The position numbers and the translations under genes are program-made. The notes under the pieces are model-generated. The model did no database searches, had not been told where the DNA came from, and was given only the letters and a program-made list of their open reading frames with translations. From contig JAIQFR010000014.1 in the NCBI GenBank assembly GCA_020073205.1, forward strand, positions 1 through 62,808: 62,808 nucleotides of DNA. Reading direction: 5' to 3'. Origin of the DNA: Terriglobia bacterium (GTDB lineage: Bacteria; Acidobacteriota; Polarisedimenticolia; Polarisedimenticolales; JAIQFR01). Each line of letters begins with the position of its first letter. Within the stretch, counting starts at the first letter, position 1. Shown here piece by piece: positions 8,952 to 16,357 of this stretch.

Positions 8952-9054
8952 AAACCCTAAATAAATCCAAAATCAAATGTCAAAGGAGTAACAGTCAACT
9001 GTCATCCGCGGTCAGGGACATTTGAATTTCGATATTGTTTAGAGTTCAGGGTTT
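8952..9054. repeat. Long imperfect inverted repeat between tolB and the tonB-like gene
   Basis: The left arm 8952-8981 (from AAACCC to CAAATGTC) and the right arm 9017-9054 (from GACATTTG to GGGTTT) are imperfect reverse complements over about 30 positions, with short insertions in the right arm. Inside the loop a second palindrome is present: ACAGT-CA-ACTGT at 8991-9002. The element is AT-rich and could fold into one extended hairpin, like mobile palindromic intergenic elements. Confidence 0.6.
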
Positions 9055-9069
9055 CGTATTTCGGAATCA

Positions 9070-9195
9070 TCATTGTTCCGCCATCAAGTCCACGCTGAAC
9101 TCCAGCGTCTGTTTTGAAAACTCTTCGGGCAGAGGAGGAAACGGATTCGACGAACGTATCGCCCGTATTGCCGCCTGCTTGAATCCGAAAGCGCG
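9070..9195 (-). pseudogene. C-terminal fragment of a TonB/TolA-like protein, cut at the junction
   Basis: Reading the minus strand from about 9195 to the stop at 9070 gives about 41 residues. They carry the end of a TonB C-terminal domain: FKQAAIRAIRSSNPFPPLP followed by EEFSKQTLEFSVDLMAEQ. The PFPPLP motif after an AxxAI helix and the following beta strand are characteristic. In Tol loci of Deltaproteobacteria and Nitrospirota a TonB-like TolA precedes tolB, exactly the position seen here. The coding frame stays open upstream, but beyond about 9195 the sequence is antisense to an ABC-F gene and no longer TonB-like. The rest of the gene is therefore missing at this boundary. Confidence 0.8.
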
Positions 9196-9205
9196 GCGCC
9201 GGGAA
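9187..9205. other. Junction between two unrelated sequences (probable assembly chimera)
   Basis: TonB-like coding sequence on the minus strand stops being recognisable at about 9190, and ABC-F coding sequence on the plus strand becomes recognisable at about 9199. Both genes are cut internally at the same place. Base composition also changes here, from moderate GC with AT-rich gaps to very high GC. No repeat, transposase, integrase or target duplication is seen. Confidence 0.8.
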
Positions 9206-10866
9206 TCCGGGTCTCCCTGCTGCCCCAGGAGGTCCCGGAGCACCTCCGGGGGAGCGTGTTCGACGTCGTCGCGCAGGGTCTCGCTCCGGTCGCGGACGTG
9301 AGCGGCGCCGAGCGCGTCGTCCGCAGCTGGACGGCCCCGGGGGAGCGCGAGGACGGCCGGCCGTCCATGGAGTCCCGTAATCCCGTCGAGCAGGTGCTCT
9401 CCCGCATGGACCTCCCGGGCGGGGCCTCGTTCGAGCTTCTGTCTTCCGGGATGAAGCGGCGCGTCCTGCTCGCGCAGGCGCTCGTGTCGGCGCCGGACCT
9501 CCTGCTGCTCGACGAGCCGACGAACCACCTCGACGTCGATGCGATCACCTGGCTGGAACGGTTCCTGGTGGCGCGCTGGTCCGCGACGCTCGTCTTCGTG
9601 ACCCACGACCGGACGTTCCTGCGCAAGCTGGCGAAGCGGATCCTCGAGATCGACCGGGGACGCCTCTACGACTGGTCGTGCGACTACGACACCTTCCTCG
9701 CGCGAAAGGAGGCGGCGATCGCCGACGAGGAGCGGCACGACGCGCTCTTCGACAAGAAGCTCGCCGAGGAAGAAGCCTGGATCCGCCGGGGGGTCAGGGC
9801 GAGGCGGACGCGCAACGAGGGCCGGGTCCGGGCCCTCGAGGAGATGCGGCGCGAGAGAGGCGAGCGACGGTCGACCGACGGCAAGGTGAAGATCCGCATC
9901 CAGGAAGGGCAGCGAAGCGGCAAGCTGGTGGCGGAGCTCGAAGGCGTGTCGTTCGCCCACGGCGACCGGACGATCGTCCGCGATTTCTCGACGACGATCC
10001 TGCGTGGGGACAAGGTGGGCATCATCGGCCCGAACGGGGCGGGCAAGACGACGCTCCTCCGGCTGATCCTCGGGCAGCTCCCGCCCCGGGCGGGCACCGT
10101 GCGTCTGGGGTCGAACCTCGAGATCGGCTACTTCGACCAGCTCCGCCGGCAGCTCCGGGACGACGCCACGGTCCAGGAGAACGTCGGCGAAGGTCGCGAG
10201 TCGGTGCAGGTGGGCGGGACCTCCCGCCACATCGTCGGCTACCTGCGGGATTTCCTGTTCAGCCCCGAGCGCGCGCGCACCCCCGTGCGGCTCCTCTCCG
10301 GCGGCGAGCGCAACCGCGTGATGCTGGCGAAGCTCTTCGCGAGGGCGGTCAACGTGATCGTCCTCGACGAGCCGACGAACGACCTGGACACCGAGACGCT
10401 CGAGCTTCTCGAGGAGCGGCTGGTCGAGTTCGAGGGGACGGTCCTCCTGGTGAGCCACGACCGGGCGTTCCTCGACAACGTCGTCACGAGCACGATCGTC
10501 TTCGAAGAGGACGGCGTCCGGGAGTACGTGGGCGGGTACACCGACTGGCTGCTCCAGAGGCCGAAGCCGGAGGAGCCGGAGCGGCCGAGGCGCTCCGGAG
10601 GGCGCGTCCGGCCGACCGCGCCGCCGGGCCCCGACGGGAAGCGGCGCCTCAAGCCGTCCGAGCGGAAGGCGCTCGACGGGCTTCCCGCGGAGATCGAGGC
10701 GCTCGAGGGGGAGATCGGCGCGCTCCATCAGGCCATGTCGCGGCCGGAGTTCTACCGGCAATCGGGGGAGCGGATCGCGGGAGAGCGGAAGCGCCTCGAG
10801 GCGCTCGAGAGCCGCCTCGCCGCGGCCTACGAGCGCTGGGGGGAGCTCGAGGGCCGCGCGGACTGA
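9196..10866 (+). CDS. uup: ABC-F family ATPase (Uup-like), 5' end missing
   Basis: The frame is recognisable from GIRVSLLPQEVPEHL onward, which in intact Uup-type proteins lies about 75 residues from the N-terminus. The first Walker A motif is therefore absent. Present are: first ABC signature LSSGMKRR and Walker B LLLLDEPTNHLD; the linker between the two domains; second Walker A GPNGAGKTT, signature LSGGERNR and Walker B NVIVLDEPTNDLD; and a C-terminal coiled coil (about the last 100 residues) as in Uup. ABC-F proteins act on the ribosome in translation quality control; Uup is also implicated in branched-DNA tolerance. An in-frame GTG at 9256 exists, but translation from there would give an enzyme with only one complete ATPase site. 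I read this as a gene truncated by the junction at about 9190. Confidence 0.9.
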   Translation, partial: APGIRVSLLPQEVPEHLRGSVFDVVAQGLAPVADVSGAERVVRSWTAPGEREDGRPSMESRNPVEQVLSRMDLPGGASFELLSSGMKRRVLLAQALVSAPDLLLLDEPTNHLDVDAITWLERFLVARWSATLVFVTHDRTFLRKLAKRILEIDRGRLYDWSCDYDTFLARKEAAIADEERHDALFDKKLAEEEAWIRRGVRARRTRNEGRVRALEEMRRERGERRSTDGKVKIRIQEGQRSGKLVAELEGVSFAHGDRTIVRDFSTTILRGDKVGIIGPNGAGKTTLLRLILGQLPPRAGTVRLGSNLEIGYFDQLRRQLRDDATVQENVGEGRESVQVGGTSRHIVGYLRDFLFSPERARTPVRLLSGGERNRVMLAKLFARAVNVIVLDEPTNDLDTETLELLEERLVEFEGTVLLVSHDRAFLDNVVTSTIVFEEDGVREYVGGYTDWLLQRPKPEEPERPRRSGGRVRPTAPPGPDGKRRLKPSERKALDGLPAEIEALEGEIGALHQAMSRPEFYRQSGERIAGERKRLEALESRLAAAYERWGELEGRAD

Positions 10867-10954
10867 GGGCGCGGGTCGGGTCTCGGCGGGCGTCCCTGGC
10901 GGGTCGCCTGCTGCGAGATGCCCGCATCGCTCCGGCTCCGGGCGGCGTGGTGGC

Positions 10955-10982
10955 TTGCGAAACGGACAAAGAGCATTAGCAT
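10955..10982 (+). promoter_or_regulatory. Possible promoter of the TlpA-DUF4266 gene, leaderless type
   Basis: TTGCGA (10955-10960) and TAGCAT (10977-10982) are separated by 16 nt in the 122-nt gap after the ABC-F gene. The ATG at 10989 lies 6 nt past the -10-like box and has no Shine-Dalgarno sequence, which would fit transcription starting at or next to the start codon. The match is weak. Confidence 0.3.
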
Positions 10983-10988
10983 TATCCT

Positions 10989-11702
10989 ATGAAAAACCGT
11001 GCGGCCACGATTCGCTTCGCGGGGACGCTCTTCGGCATCCTCGTTTGCACCCTCTCGCTCGCCGCGCCGGATGGCCCAGCCCCGTCGGACGTGACGCTCT
11101 ACGATGCGTACGCGCGGCCGTTCTCCCTCTCTTCCTTCAAGGGCAAGATCGTGGTGCTCGACTTCTGGGCGCCGTGGTGCGCACCCTGCCGGAAGAGCTT
11201 CCCGTTCCTCGACGGCCTCAGGTCCCGATACGCGGACAAGGGACTCGAGGTCGTCGGGCTCACGCTGGAATCGGACGTGGAGGCGGTGCGGGCGTACCTC
11301 GACACCGTTCCCGCGCACTTCCCCGTCGGCAGCGACCCGACCGAGCACGCCGGCGAGGCGTTCGGCGTGGTCGCGATGCCCACGACGCTCCTCCTGGACA
11401 GGGACGGGCGCGTGGTGGCCCGGTTCGAAGGGGGGAACGCGCGCGCGCACCGTAAGCTCGAGGCGGCGGTGAGGACGCTTCTCGACGGCGGAACGCTCCC
11501 CCCGGACACCGACGTCCTCGTGTCGAAGAGCCTCGATGCGAAGGGGGGACTCCGCGCGTGGCAGCGCGGGTACCTTGCCGACCCGATCATGAGCCTCGAC
11601 GGCGACGCCCTGACCCGCGTCCAGCACGATCACGTGTACGCCAGCAAGGAGGGGGCGGTAGGGGACGGCGGCGCCGCGGGAGGTGGCTGTGGCTGCAACT
11701 GA
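10989..11702 (+). CDS. TlpA-type thioredoxin fused to a C-terminal DUF4266 domain
   Basis: This is a 237-residue exported protein. A signal peptide covers about residues 1-26. A TlpA/ResA-like thioredoxin domain (35-170) follows, with redox pair Cys64-Cys67 in WCAPC and the cis-proline at 131 in AMPTT. The tail from about 188 matches DUF4266: a WQRGYLADPIM block, then HVYASKEG, a glycine-rich stretch and the C-terminal end GGGCGCN. DUF4266 proteins are normally separate, very small lipoproteins encoded beside thioredoxin, DUF3570 and ApbE genes; here the first two are one polypeptide. The gene overlaps the next one by 14 nt. A role in delivering or maintaining reduced thiols for an extracytoplasmic flavin-based redox system is an inference. 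Confidence 0.9.
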   Translation: MKNRAATIRFAGTLFGILVCTLSLAAPDGPAPSDVTLYDAYARPFSLSSFKGKIVVLDFWAPWCAPCRKSFPFLDGLRSRYADKGLEVVGLTLESDVEAVRAYLDTVPAHFPVGSDPTEHAGEAFGVVAMPTTLLLDRDGRVVARFEGGNARAHRKLEAAVRTLLDGGTLPPDTDVLVSKSLDAKGGLRAWQRGYLADPIMSLDGDALTRVQHDHVYASKEGAVGDGGAAGGGCGCN

Positions 11703-12882
11703 AGTCTCGCGGCGAGCCTCGCGCCCGGCCTTCCTCCGTAGTCTTCCCTGGGTCGCGGCGGGCCTCGGCGCCCTGGCGGCGCGGAACGCCCACGCGCAAT
11801 CGAACGTCGACTTCCGATACCTCTTCTACAAGGAGTCGGGCGGACGCACGCAGGTCTCGAATCCGGACATCTTCCTCCACCAGGACTTCGGCGACACCGG
11901 AGGCCAGCTCTCCCTGCTGCTCGCCTACGACACGATCTCGGGGGCCTCGCCGACCGGCGGCTACCCGACCAGCGACACCACGAGCTCGGCGTCGGGGGGG
12001 TCGAGCACCACGAGCAACGTCCCCCAGGTCGCCTACCACGACACGCGCAGGTCCGGGACGCTCTCCTACGCGCGCAAGTTCGGCGCGAACCTCCCCTCGA
12101 TCGACCTGTCGTACTCCAGGGAGAACGACTACCTCTCCCGGTCCGCGGGGTTCTCCGACGCCTGGACGATGGCTCACGGGCGCGGCACGCTGCACTTCGG
12201 CGCGTCGCTCTCCCACGACGTCGTGATGCCGGTGACGAACCGCCTCGACCTCGCCAAGTCGTCGGACGCCTACGCCGCGGGCTGGACGTGGATCGTCGGC
12301 GAGCGGGATCTCCTCGATCTCTCGATGTCGCTGACGAGGCTCAACGGGTACCTGGACGATCCCTACAAGATCGTGCCGGTGGGGGACGCGACGCTCCCCG
12401 AGCACCGGCCCGACTCCCGGTCGCGCCGCGCCGTCGTGGCCAAGTACGGCCACTACTACGACGTCCGCGGCGCGCTCAAGATGACCTACCGTTACTACTT
12501 CGACGACTGGGGGATCAAGGCGCACACGATCGAGGCGATCTACGACCAGCACGTGGGCGAGCGCTGGATCGTGTCGCCGCAAGTGCGCCTGTACACCCAG
12601 ACCGCCGCCTCGTTCTTCACCGACAAGCTGAGCGCCCCGCGCACCTACATGTCCGCGGACTACCGGCTTTCGCCGTTCGACAACGTGCTGGGCGGGCTCA
12701 CCGTGTCGTACCAGGTGCGCCCAGGGCTCTGGGCGAGCGTCGGGGGCACGACCCAGTCGCAGCGGGGTCGCGATCGGGTGGTGCCGATCGGCTCCTCGGG
12801 CGACCTCGGCGAGTCCGGATCGGTCTCGTCCGCGGACCTCGCGACCACGACGGTCACGATCGGTCTTTCCTGGCGCTACTGA
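11689..12882 (+). CDS. DUF3570 outer-membrane beta-barrel with a possible flavinylation motif
   Basis: The protein has about 397 residues. The start is taken as GTG 11689, because GGGAGG (11678-11683) lies 5 nt upstream; GTG 11683 is in frame but sits within that site. A signal peptide ending NAHAQ is followed by alternating polar/aromatic strands and the terminal residues ISLSWRY-like (VTIGLSWRY), typical of an outer-membrane barrel. DUF3570 is of unknown function and commonly lies next to ApbE. The first long loop carries DTISGASPT (11929-11955), close to the Dxx(S/T)GA(S/T) acceptor sequence that ApbE modifies with FMN in NqrC/RnfG. A Ser/Thr/Gly-rich low-complexity stretch follows it. ApbE begins 5 nt after the stop. 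Confidence 0.88.
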   Translation: MAATEVSRRASRPAFLRSLPWVAAGLGALAARNAHAQSNVDFRYLFYKESGGRTQVSNPDIFLHQDFGDTGGQLSLLLAYDTISGASPTGGYPTSDTTSSASGGSSTTSNVPQVAYHDTRRSGTLSYARKFGANLPSIDLSYSRENDYLSRSAGFSDAWTMAHGRGTLHFGASLSHDVVMPVTNRLDLAKSSDAYAAGWTWIVGERDLLDLSMSLTRLNGYLDDPYKIVPVGDATLPEHRPDSRSRRAVVAKYGHYYDVRGALKMTYRYYFDDWGIKAHTIEAIYDQHVGERWIVSPQVRLYTQTAASFFTDKLSAPRTYMSADYRLSPFDNVLGGLTVSYQVRPGLWASVGGTTQSQRGRDRVVPIGSSGDLGESGSVSSADLATTTVTIGLSWRY

Positions 12883-12887
12883 CGCCC

Positions 12888-13853
12888 GTGGACGGCCCCG
12901 CGCTCTACTCGAAGCGCTTCCCCTTGATGGGAGGAGGGGCCGTCGTCCAGTTCGTGGACGACCGCGGTCGGACGCGCGCGGAGGGGATCGCGCGCGCCGT
13001 CGAGGACGAGGCCCGCCGGATCGAGATCAAGTTCTCCCGGTTCCGCGACTCGAGCGTGGTGTCCGAGATCAACCGGAACGCCGGGAGGACGCCGGTCGCG
13101 GTGGATAGGGAGACCGAGGGTCTTGTTCGCGCCGCGGTCGATCTCGCCGCCCTCACCGGCGGCAGATTCGATCCCACGGTCGGGGCGCTGCGCCGCGCGT
13201 GGGACTTCAGGTCGGGGCGGGTCCCGGAGCCGGGCGAGATCGAAGCGCTCCTTCCGCTGGTCGATGCCGCCGCGGTCTCGATCCGGGAGGGGACGGTCTT
13301 CCTCAGGCGCGAGGGGATGGAGATCGACCTCGGCGGGGTCGGAAAGGAGTACGCGGTCGACCGCGCCGCCGGCATCCTCCGCGCCGAGGGGGTCCGGTCG
13401 GCGATCGTGAACTTCGCGGGGGACGTCGCGACGGTGGGGGGGCGCGGCGACGGCCGCCCCTGGTCGGTGGGGATCGCGGACCCGCGCTCTCCCGGCCGCT
13501 GCCGGTTCGCGGTGCGCGCGCTCGGCGACGCGGGGGTCGCGACGTCCGGGGACTACGAGCGCTGCTTCGTCAAGGACGGCGTCCGCTACCACCACATCCT
13601 CGACGCCACGACCGGGTGGCCGGCGCGCGGCGTCGCGTCGGCGACCGCGGTCGCGGCGACGGCTTACGCCGCCGGGCGCTTCGCGACCGCGGCGTTCCTC
13701 CTCGGTCCCGAGGGCGGCCTCGCGCTCCTCGAGGCATCGCCCGGCGTCGAGGGAGCGCTGATCACCGAGGACGGGACGGTCCTCGCCACGACCGGGATGA
13801 GCCGCCTCTCCGACCTGCCGGGCAGCCTCTACGCGGCCTACCCGTCGCTCTGA
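12888..13853 (+). CDS. apbE: ApbE, FAD:protein FMN transferase
   Basis: This is a 321-residue ApbE with the family blocks in order: FSRFRDSSVVSEIN, GGRFDPTVGALRRAWDF, the glycine loop IDLGGVGKEYAVDRA, NFAGDVATVG and the metal/FAD-site phrase HILDATTGWPA. ApbE moves FMN from FAD onto Ser/Thr of target proteins using Mg2+. The start is GTG 12888, 5 nt after the DUF3570 stop. Upstream sequence is inside the DUF3570 gene in another frame and offers no credible signal peptide. The enzyme therefore appears to lack an export signal, unusual for ApbE acting on an exported target, although cytoplasmic ApbE forms exist. It ends a three-gene plus-strand operon and faces a convergent gene 35 nt away. Confidence 0.93.
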   Translation: MDGPALYSKRFPLMGGGAVVQFVDDRGRTRAEGIARAVEDEARRIEIKFSRFRDSSVVSEINRNAGRTPVAVDRETEGLVRAAVDLAALTGGRFDPTVGALRRAWDFRSGRVPEPGEIEALLPLVDAAAVSIREGTVFLRREGMEIDLGGVGKEYAVDRAAGILRAEGVRSAIVNFAGDVATVGGRGDGRPWSVGIADPRSPGRCRFAVRALGDAGVATSGDYERCFVKDGVRYHHILDATTGWPARGVASATAVAATAYAAGRFATAAFLLGPEGGLALLEASPGVEGALITEDGTVLATTGMSRLSDLPGSLYAAYPSL

Positions 13854-13888
13854 GACCCGCGATCCACGGGAGCTCGGCGGCGCCCCGG

Positions 13889-14818
13889 TTACTTGGCCAG
13901 GCCGAACAGGGTCGAGGGAACCCAGCCCTCGTTACCCAGCTCGTCGGTGACCTTCCACCACAGGCCTTCCTTCTCGCCGGAGGGATAGAGCATCATGCCG
14001 GGATCGAGGTCGCGCACGACCTCGGCCTTAAGGTCGGGCTTCGCGTACATGCGGCCGGGCTTCGCCATCGTCACCGACTGCTTGACGTTGTCGGCCTTCG
14101 CGTCCGGGGAGATCTTCTTGACCTCGTCGAGCAGCTTGACGTAGGCGTCGAGGTACGCCGCCGTGATCACCTGACCGATCTCGGTGTTCTGGTAGCTGCT
14201 GGCACCCGCCGCGGCGAACCCGCCCATCCACGCGGCGCCGCCGGCTCCCCACCCGAGGTCGGTCTTCTTGGCGTGACCCTCCTGGAGCGCGACCTGCTCG
14301 GTCGAGCGCACGTCGGTCAGCGTCAACACGACGTCGGCGGTCTTGCTCTTCATGTTGATCCCGCCCGCGACCGCCCCCGCGGCGCCGTGCATGAAGCCTC
14401 CAAGGATGCCGCCCAGCTTCTTGCCGCCGGCGTTCTTGTTCTTGCTGACGAGGTCCGGCACCAGCACGTAATCCGCCGCCTTCATCTGCCCCTTGCCGAT
14501 GTTGGAGCCCCCCCGCAGCTCTCCTCCCGACGCGAGCGCGCGCTCCTTCTCCGCCGCCTTGAGACCCTTGCCGCGGTCGAGCAGGGTGAAGCACTTGGAT
14601 TCCGACACGAACACCTTGATCAGCGCCTCGGGCGACTCGAGGTTGTACTCGTGCCACCAGTTGTGCTCCGGCTCGGCCACGGCGAGCGTGCCGATCTTCT
14701 TGTCGCAAACGGGGATTTCGGGCGCCTTCTCTTCCTTGGCGCGGGGGGTGTTGATGGCGCACACCGCGACCAGGATCACCGACCCGAGAACGGTACACTT
14801 GAGTGTCGCACTGGACAT
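13889..14818 (-). CDS. Exported CsgG-like protein with C-terminal SH3 domain
   Basis: This protein of about 309 residues starts at ATG 14818, which has GGGAGGA upstream and opens a signal peptide (MSSATLKCTVLGSVILVAV). The middle (about 45-230) resembles the CsgG/curli-assembly or LpoB-like nucleotide-binding-type fold: a KVFVSESKCFTLLDRGKGL block, then ADYVLVPDL, an AVAGGINMKSKTADVVLTLTD-type strand pair split by a glycine-rich helix, and EIGQVITAAYLDAYVKLL. The last 60 residues form an SH3b domain (GRMYAKPD, GLWWKVTDELGNEGWV). Such proteins are usually periplasmic or outer-membrane-associated, and the SH3b part would bind the cell wall. It is convergent with apbE and divergently placed from no obvious partner, so its role is unknown. 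Confidence 0.72.
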   Translation of the reverse strand: MSSATLKCTVLGSVILVAVCAINTPRAKEEKAPEIPVCDKKIGTLAVAEPEHNWWHEYNLESPEALIKVFVSESKCFTLLDRGKGLKAAEKERALASGGELRGGSNIGKGQMKAADYVLVPDLVSKNKNAGGKKLGGILGGFMHGAAGAVAGGINMKSKTADVVLTLTDVRSTEQVALQEGHAKKTDLGWGAGGAAWMGGFAAAGASSYQNTEIGQVITAAYLDAYVKLLDEVKKISPDAKADNVKQSVTMAKPGRMYAKPDLKAEVVRDLDPGMMLYPSGEKEGLWWKVTDELGNEGWVPSTLFGLAK

Positions 14819-15099
14819 GGTCTGTTCCTCCCGGATGAGTCTTGCGAAACTCATCGAACTTCAATGCGCCGACGGTGATCCACGCGCGCGAGCACGCCCG
14901 ATACCCCGGCAGAAGTCGTTCTCCGTCCCACCGATCACGGAAGAGGAGGGCGGTCAGCCCGCACCGGCGAATGGCAGATGGATGCGTGCCGACTCGGCCC
15001 GAGCCCTTCCCTTCCCCGTCAAGTATAGGAAGATCGGGCTCATGGCAGCGGCCCCGGACCTTGACGCCCGTCAACTGGGCGAGGACCCCAGGAGACGGG

Positions 15100-15858
15100 C
15101 TACCGGTCGAGGAACCCCTTGATCAGGTCGATCGGCAGCGGGAAGACGATGGTCGAGTTCTTCTCCGCGGCGATCTCGGTGAGCGTCTGGAGATACCTGA
15201 GCTGCAGCGCGATCGGGTGCTTGCCGACCTCCGCCGCCGCCTTCGCGAGGTTGGTCGCCGCCAGGAATTCCCCCTCGGCGTGGATGATCTTCGCTCTCTT
15301 CTCCCGCTCGGCCTCGGCCTGCTTGGCCATGGCGCGCTGCATCTCCACGGGCAGATCGACGTGCTTCACCTCCACGGCGGAGACCTTGATCCCCCACGGG
15401 TCGGTGTGCTTGTCCAGGATCACTTGGAGCTGCAGGTTGAGCTTCTCGCGCTCGGACAGCAGCCCGTCCAGATCCGCCTGCCCCAGCACGGAGCGGAGCG
15501 TCGTCTGGGAGAGCTGGCTCGTGGCGTAGTGGTAGTTCTCCACGTCCACCACCGCCTTCCGCGGGCTCACCACGCGGAAGTAGACGACGGCGTTCACCTT
15601 CACCGAGACGTTGTCGCGCGTGATGATGTCCTGCGGCGGCACGTCGTGGACCACGGTCCGGAGCGAGACCCGGATCATGCGGTCGGCGATCGGGATCAGG
15701 AAGAAGAGCCCCGGCCCGTAATCCATCGGCCGGAGGCGCCCGAGGCGGAACACCACCCCGCGCTCGTACTCCGGGAGGATCTTGACGGAGTTCACGAGGA
15801 GCAGGACGACGACGAACAGCGCGATCAACAGCCCGATGGGCAACTCCATGCCGAACAT
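15100..15858 (-). CDS. Slipin, SPFH/stomatin-like membrane protein
   Basis: The protein has 252 residues. A single N-terminal membrane anchor ([19 protein letters not shown], about 6-25) is followed by an SPFH/band 7 domain with the slipin hallmarks [18 protein letters not shown] and [17 protein letters not shown]. An amphipathic [15 protein letters not shown] coiled region comes next, with a conserved STIVFPLP near the end. Slipins organise membrane microdomains and are usually encoded with an NfeD protease partner. No NfeD gene is seen on either side here; the neighbours are a CsgG-like protein and a small hypothetical. A strong ribosome site (AAGGAGG) precedes ATG 15858. Confidence 0.94.
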   Translation of the reverse strand: MFGMELPIGLLIALFVVVLLLVNSVKILPEYERGVVFRLGRLRPMDYGPGLFFLIPIADRMIRVSLRTVVHDVPPQDIITRDNVSVKVNAVVYFRVVSPRKAVVDVENYHYATSQLSQTTLRSVLGQADLDGLLSEREKLNLQLQVILDKHTDPWGIKVSAVEVKHVDLPVEMQRAMAKQAEAEREKRAKIIHAEGEFLAATNLAKAAAEVGKHPIALQLRYLQTLTEIAAEKNSTIVFPLPIDLIKGFLDR

Positions 15859-15899
15859 GCCGTCCTCCTTCTTGGAGCCGGACCTCGTCCGGCTCGCGC

Positions 15900-16202
15900 T
15901 CAGGGCCTGCGGGGCGCCCTCGCCTTGAACATGAGCACCTTGCCGCCCGCGGAAGGCGTCCGGCAGGGTGGGCTTTCGGGATCGGGGCCGAGGGGACCCT
16001 GCGTGGAGAGCAGGTGGTCGGTCAGGATCTCGCGGAGCTTCGCCGCGCTCTCCGGCCTCTCCAGCTCCTCGACCGTGTGCTTCGTCAGCCGGTTGCCCGT
16101 CAGAAGGCTCACGAGACGCCCGGACTTGACCGCCGTCGAAAGCTCCAAGAGCAGGCCCTCCGTCGCGGAGGTGTCGCGTGGGATCGGTCGAGGCGGCTTC
16201 AT
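15900..16202 (-). CDS. Hypothetical protein, 100 residues
   Basis: No family is recognised. The protein is short, soluble and basic, with proline-rich ends and a central helical segment ([34 protein letters not shown] split over residues about 15-50). It has a single Cys and no membrane segment. Coding potential rests on GC-rich third positions typical of the region, a reasonable ribosome site (AAGGA, 8 nt before ATG 16202) and its fit 41 nt ahead of the slipin gene on the same strand. It could be a co-transcribed accessory of the slipin. Confidence 0.5.
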   Translation of the reverse strand: MKPPRPIPRDTSATEGLLLELSTAVKSGRLVSLLTGNRLTKHTVEELERPESAAKLREILTDHLLSTQGPLGPDPESPPCRTPSAGGKVLMFKARAPRRP

Positions 16203-16357
16203 GATGTCGGTCCTTTCTCGCGGCTCGTCATCCGTCAGCAGGAACCATCGTCGGCGGAACGGGGAAGGAGTTTACTAGTTTTTGTCAATATCGGCTATGT
16301 CGGGTTCGATTCAAGACCGGCACATGAGTAGAATGAGTTAATCGACGAGGAGCCGTC

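Noticed and set aside
9070-10761. Very long open frame on the minus strand across the ABC-F gene
   Set aside because: Only the last 41 residues (9070-9195) are TonB-like. The rest is an antisense shadow of the ABC-F gene, rich in Arg/Pro/Leu as expected of GC-rich DNA read in reverse.
9256-10866. GTG 9256 as the true start of the ABC-F gene
   Set aside because: Homologous sequence continues upstream of it to about 9199, and a protein starting there would lack the first Walker A motif.
16300-16325. GGGTTCGATTC resembling a tRNA T-arm
   Set aside because: No acceptor, D or anticodon arms can be built around it; a chance match in an AT-richer promoter gap.
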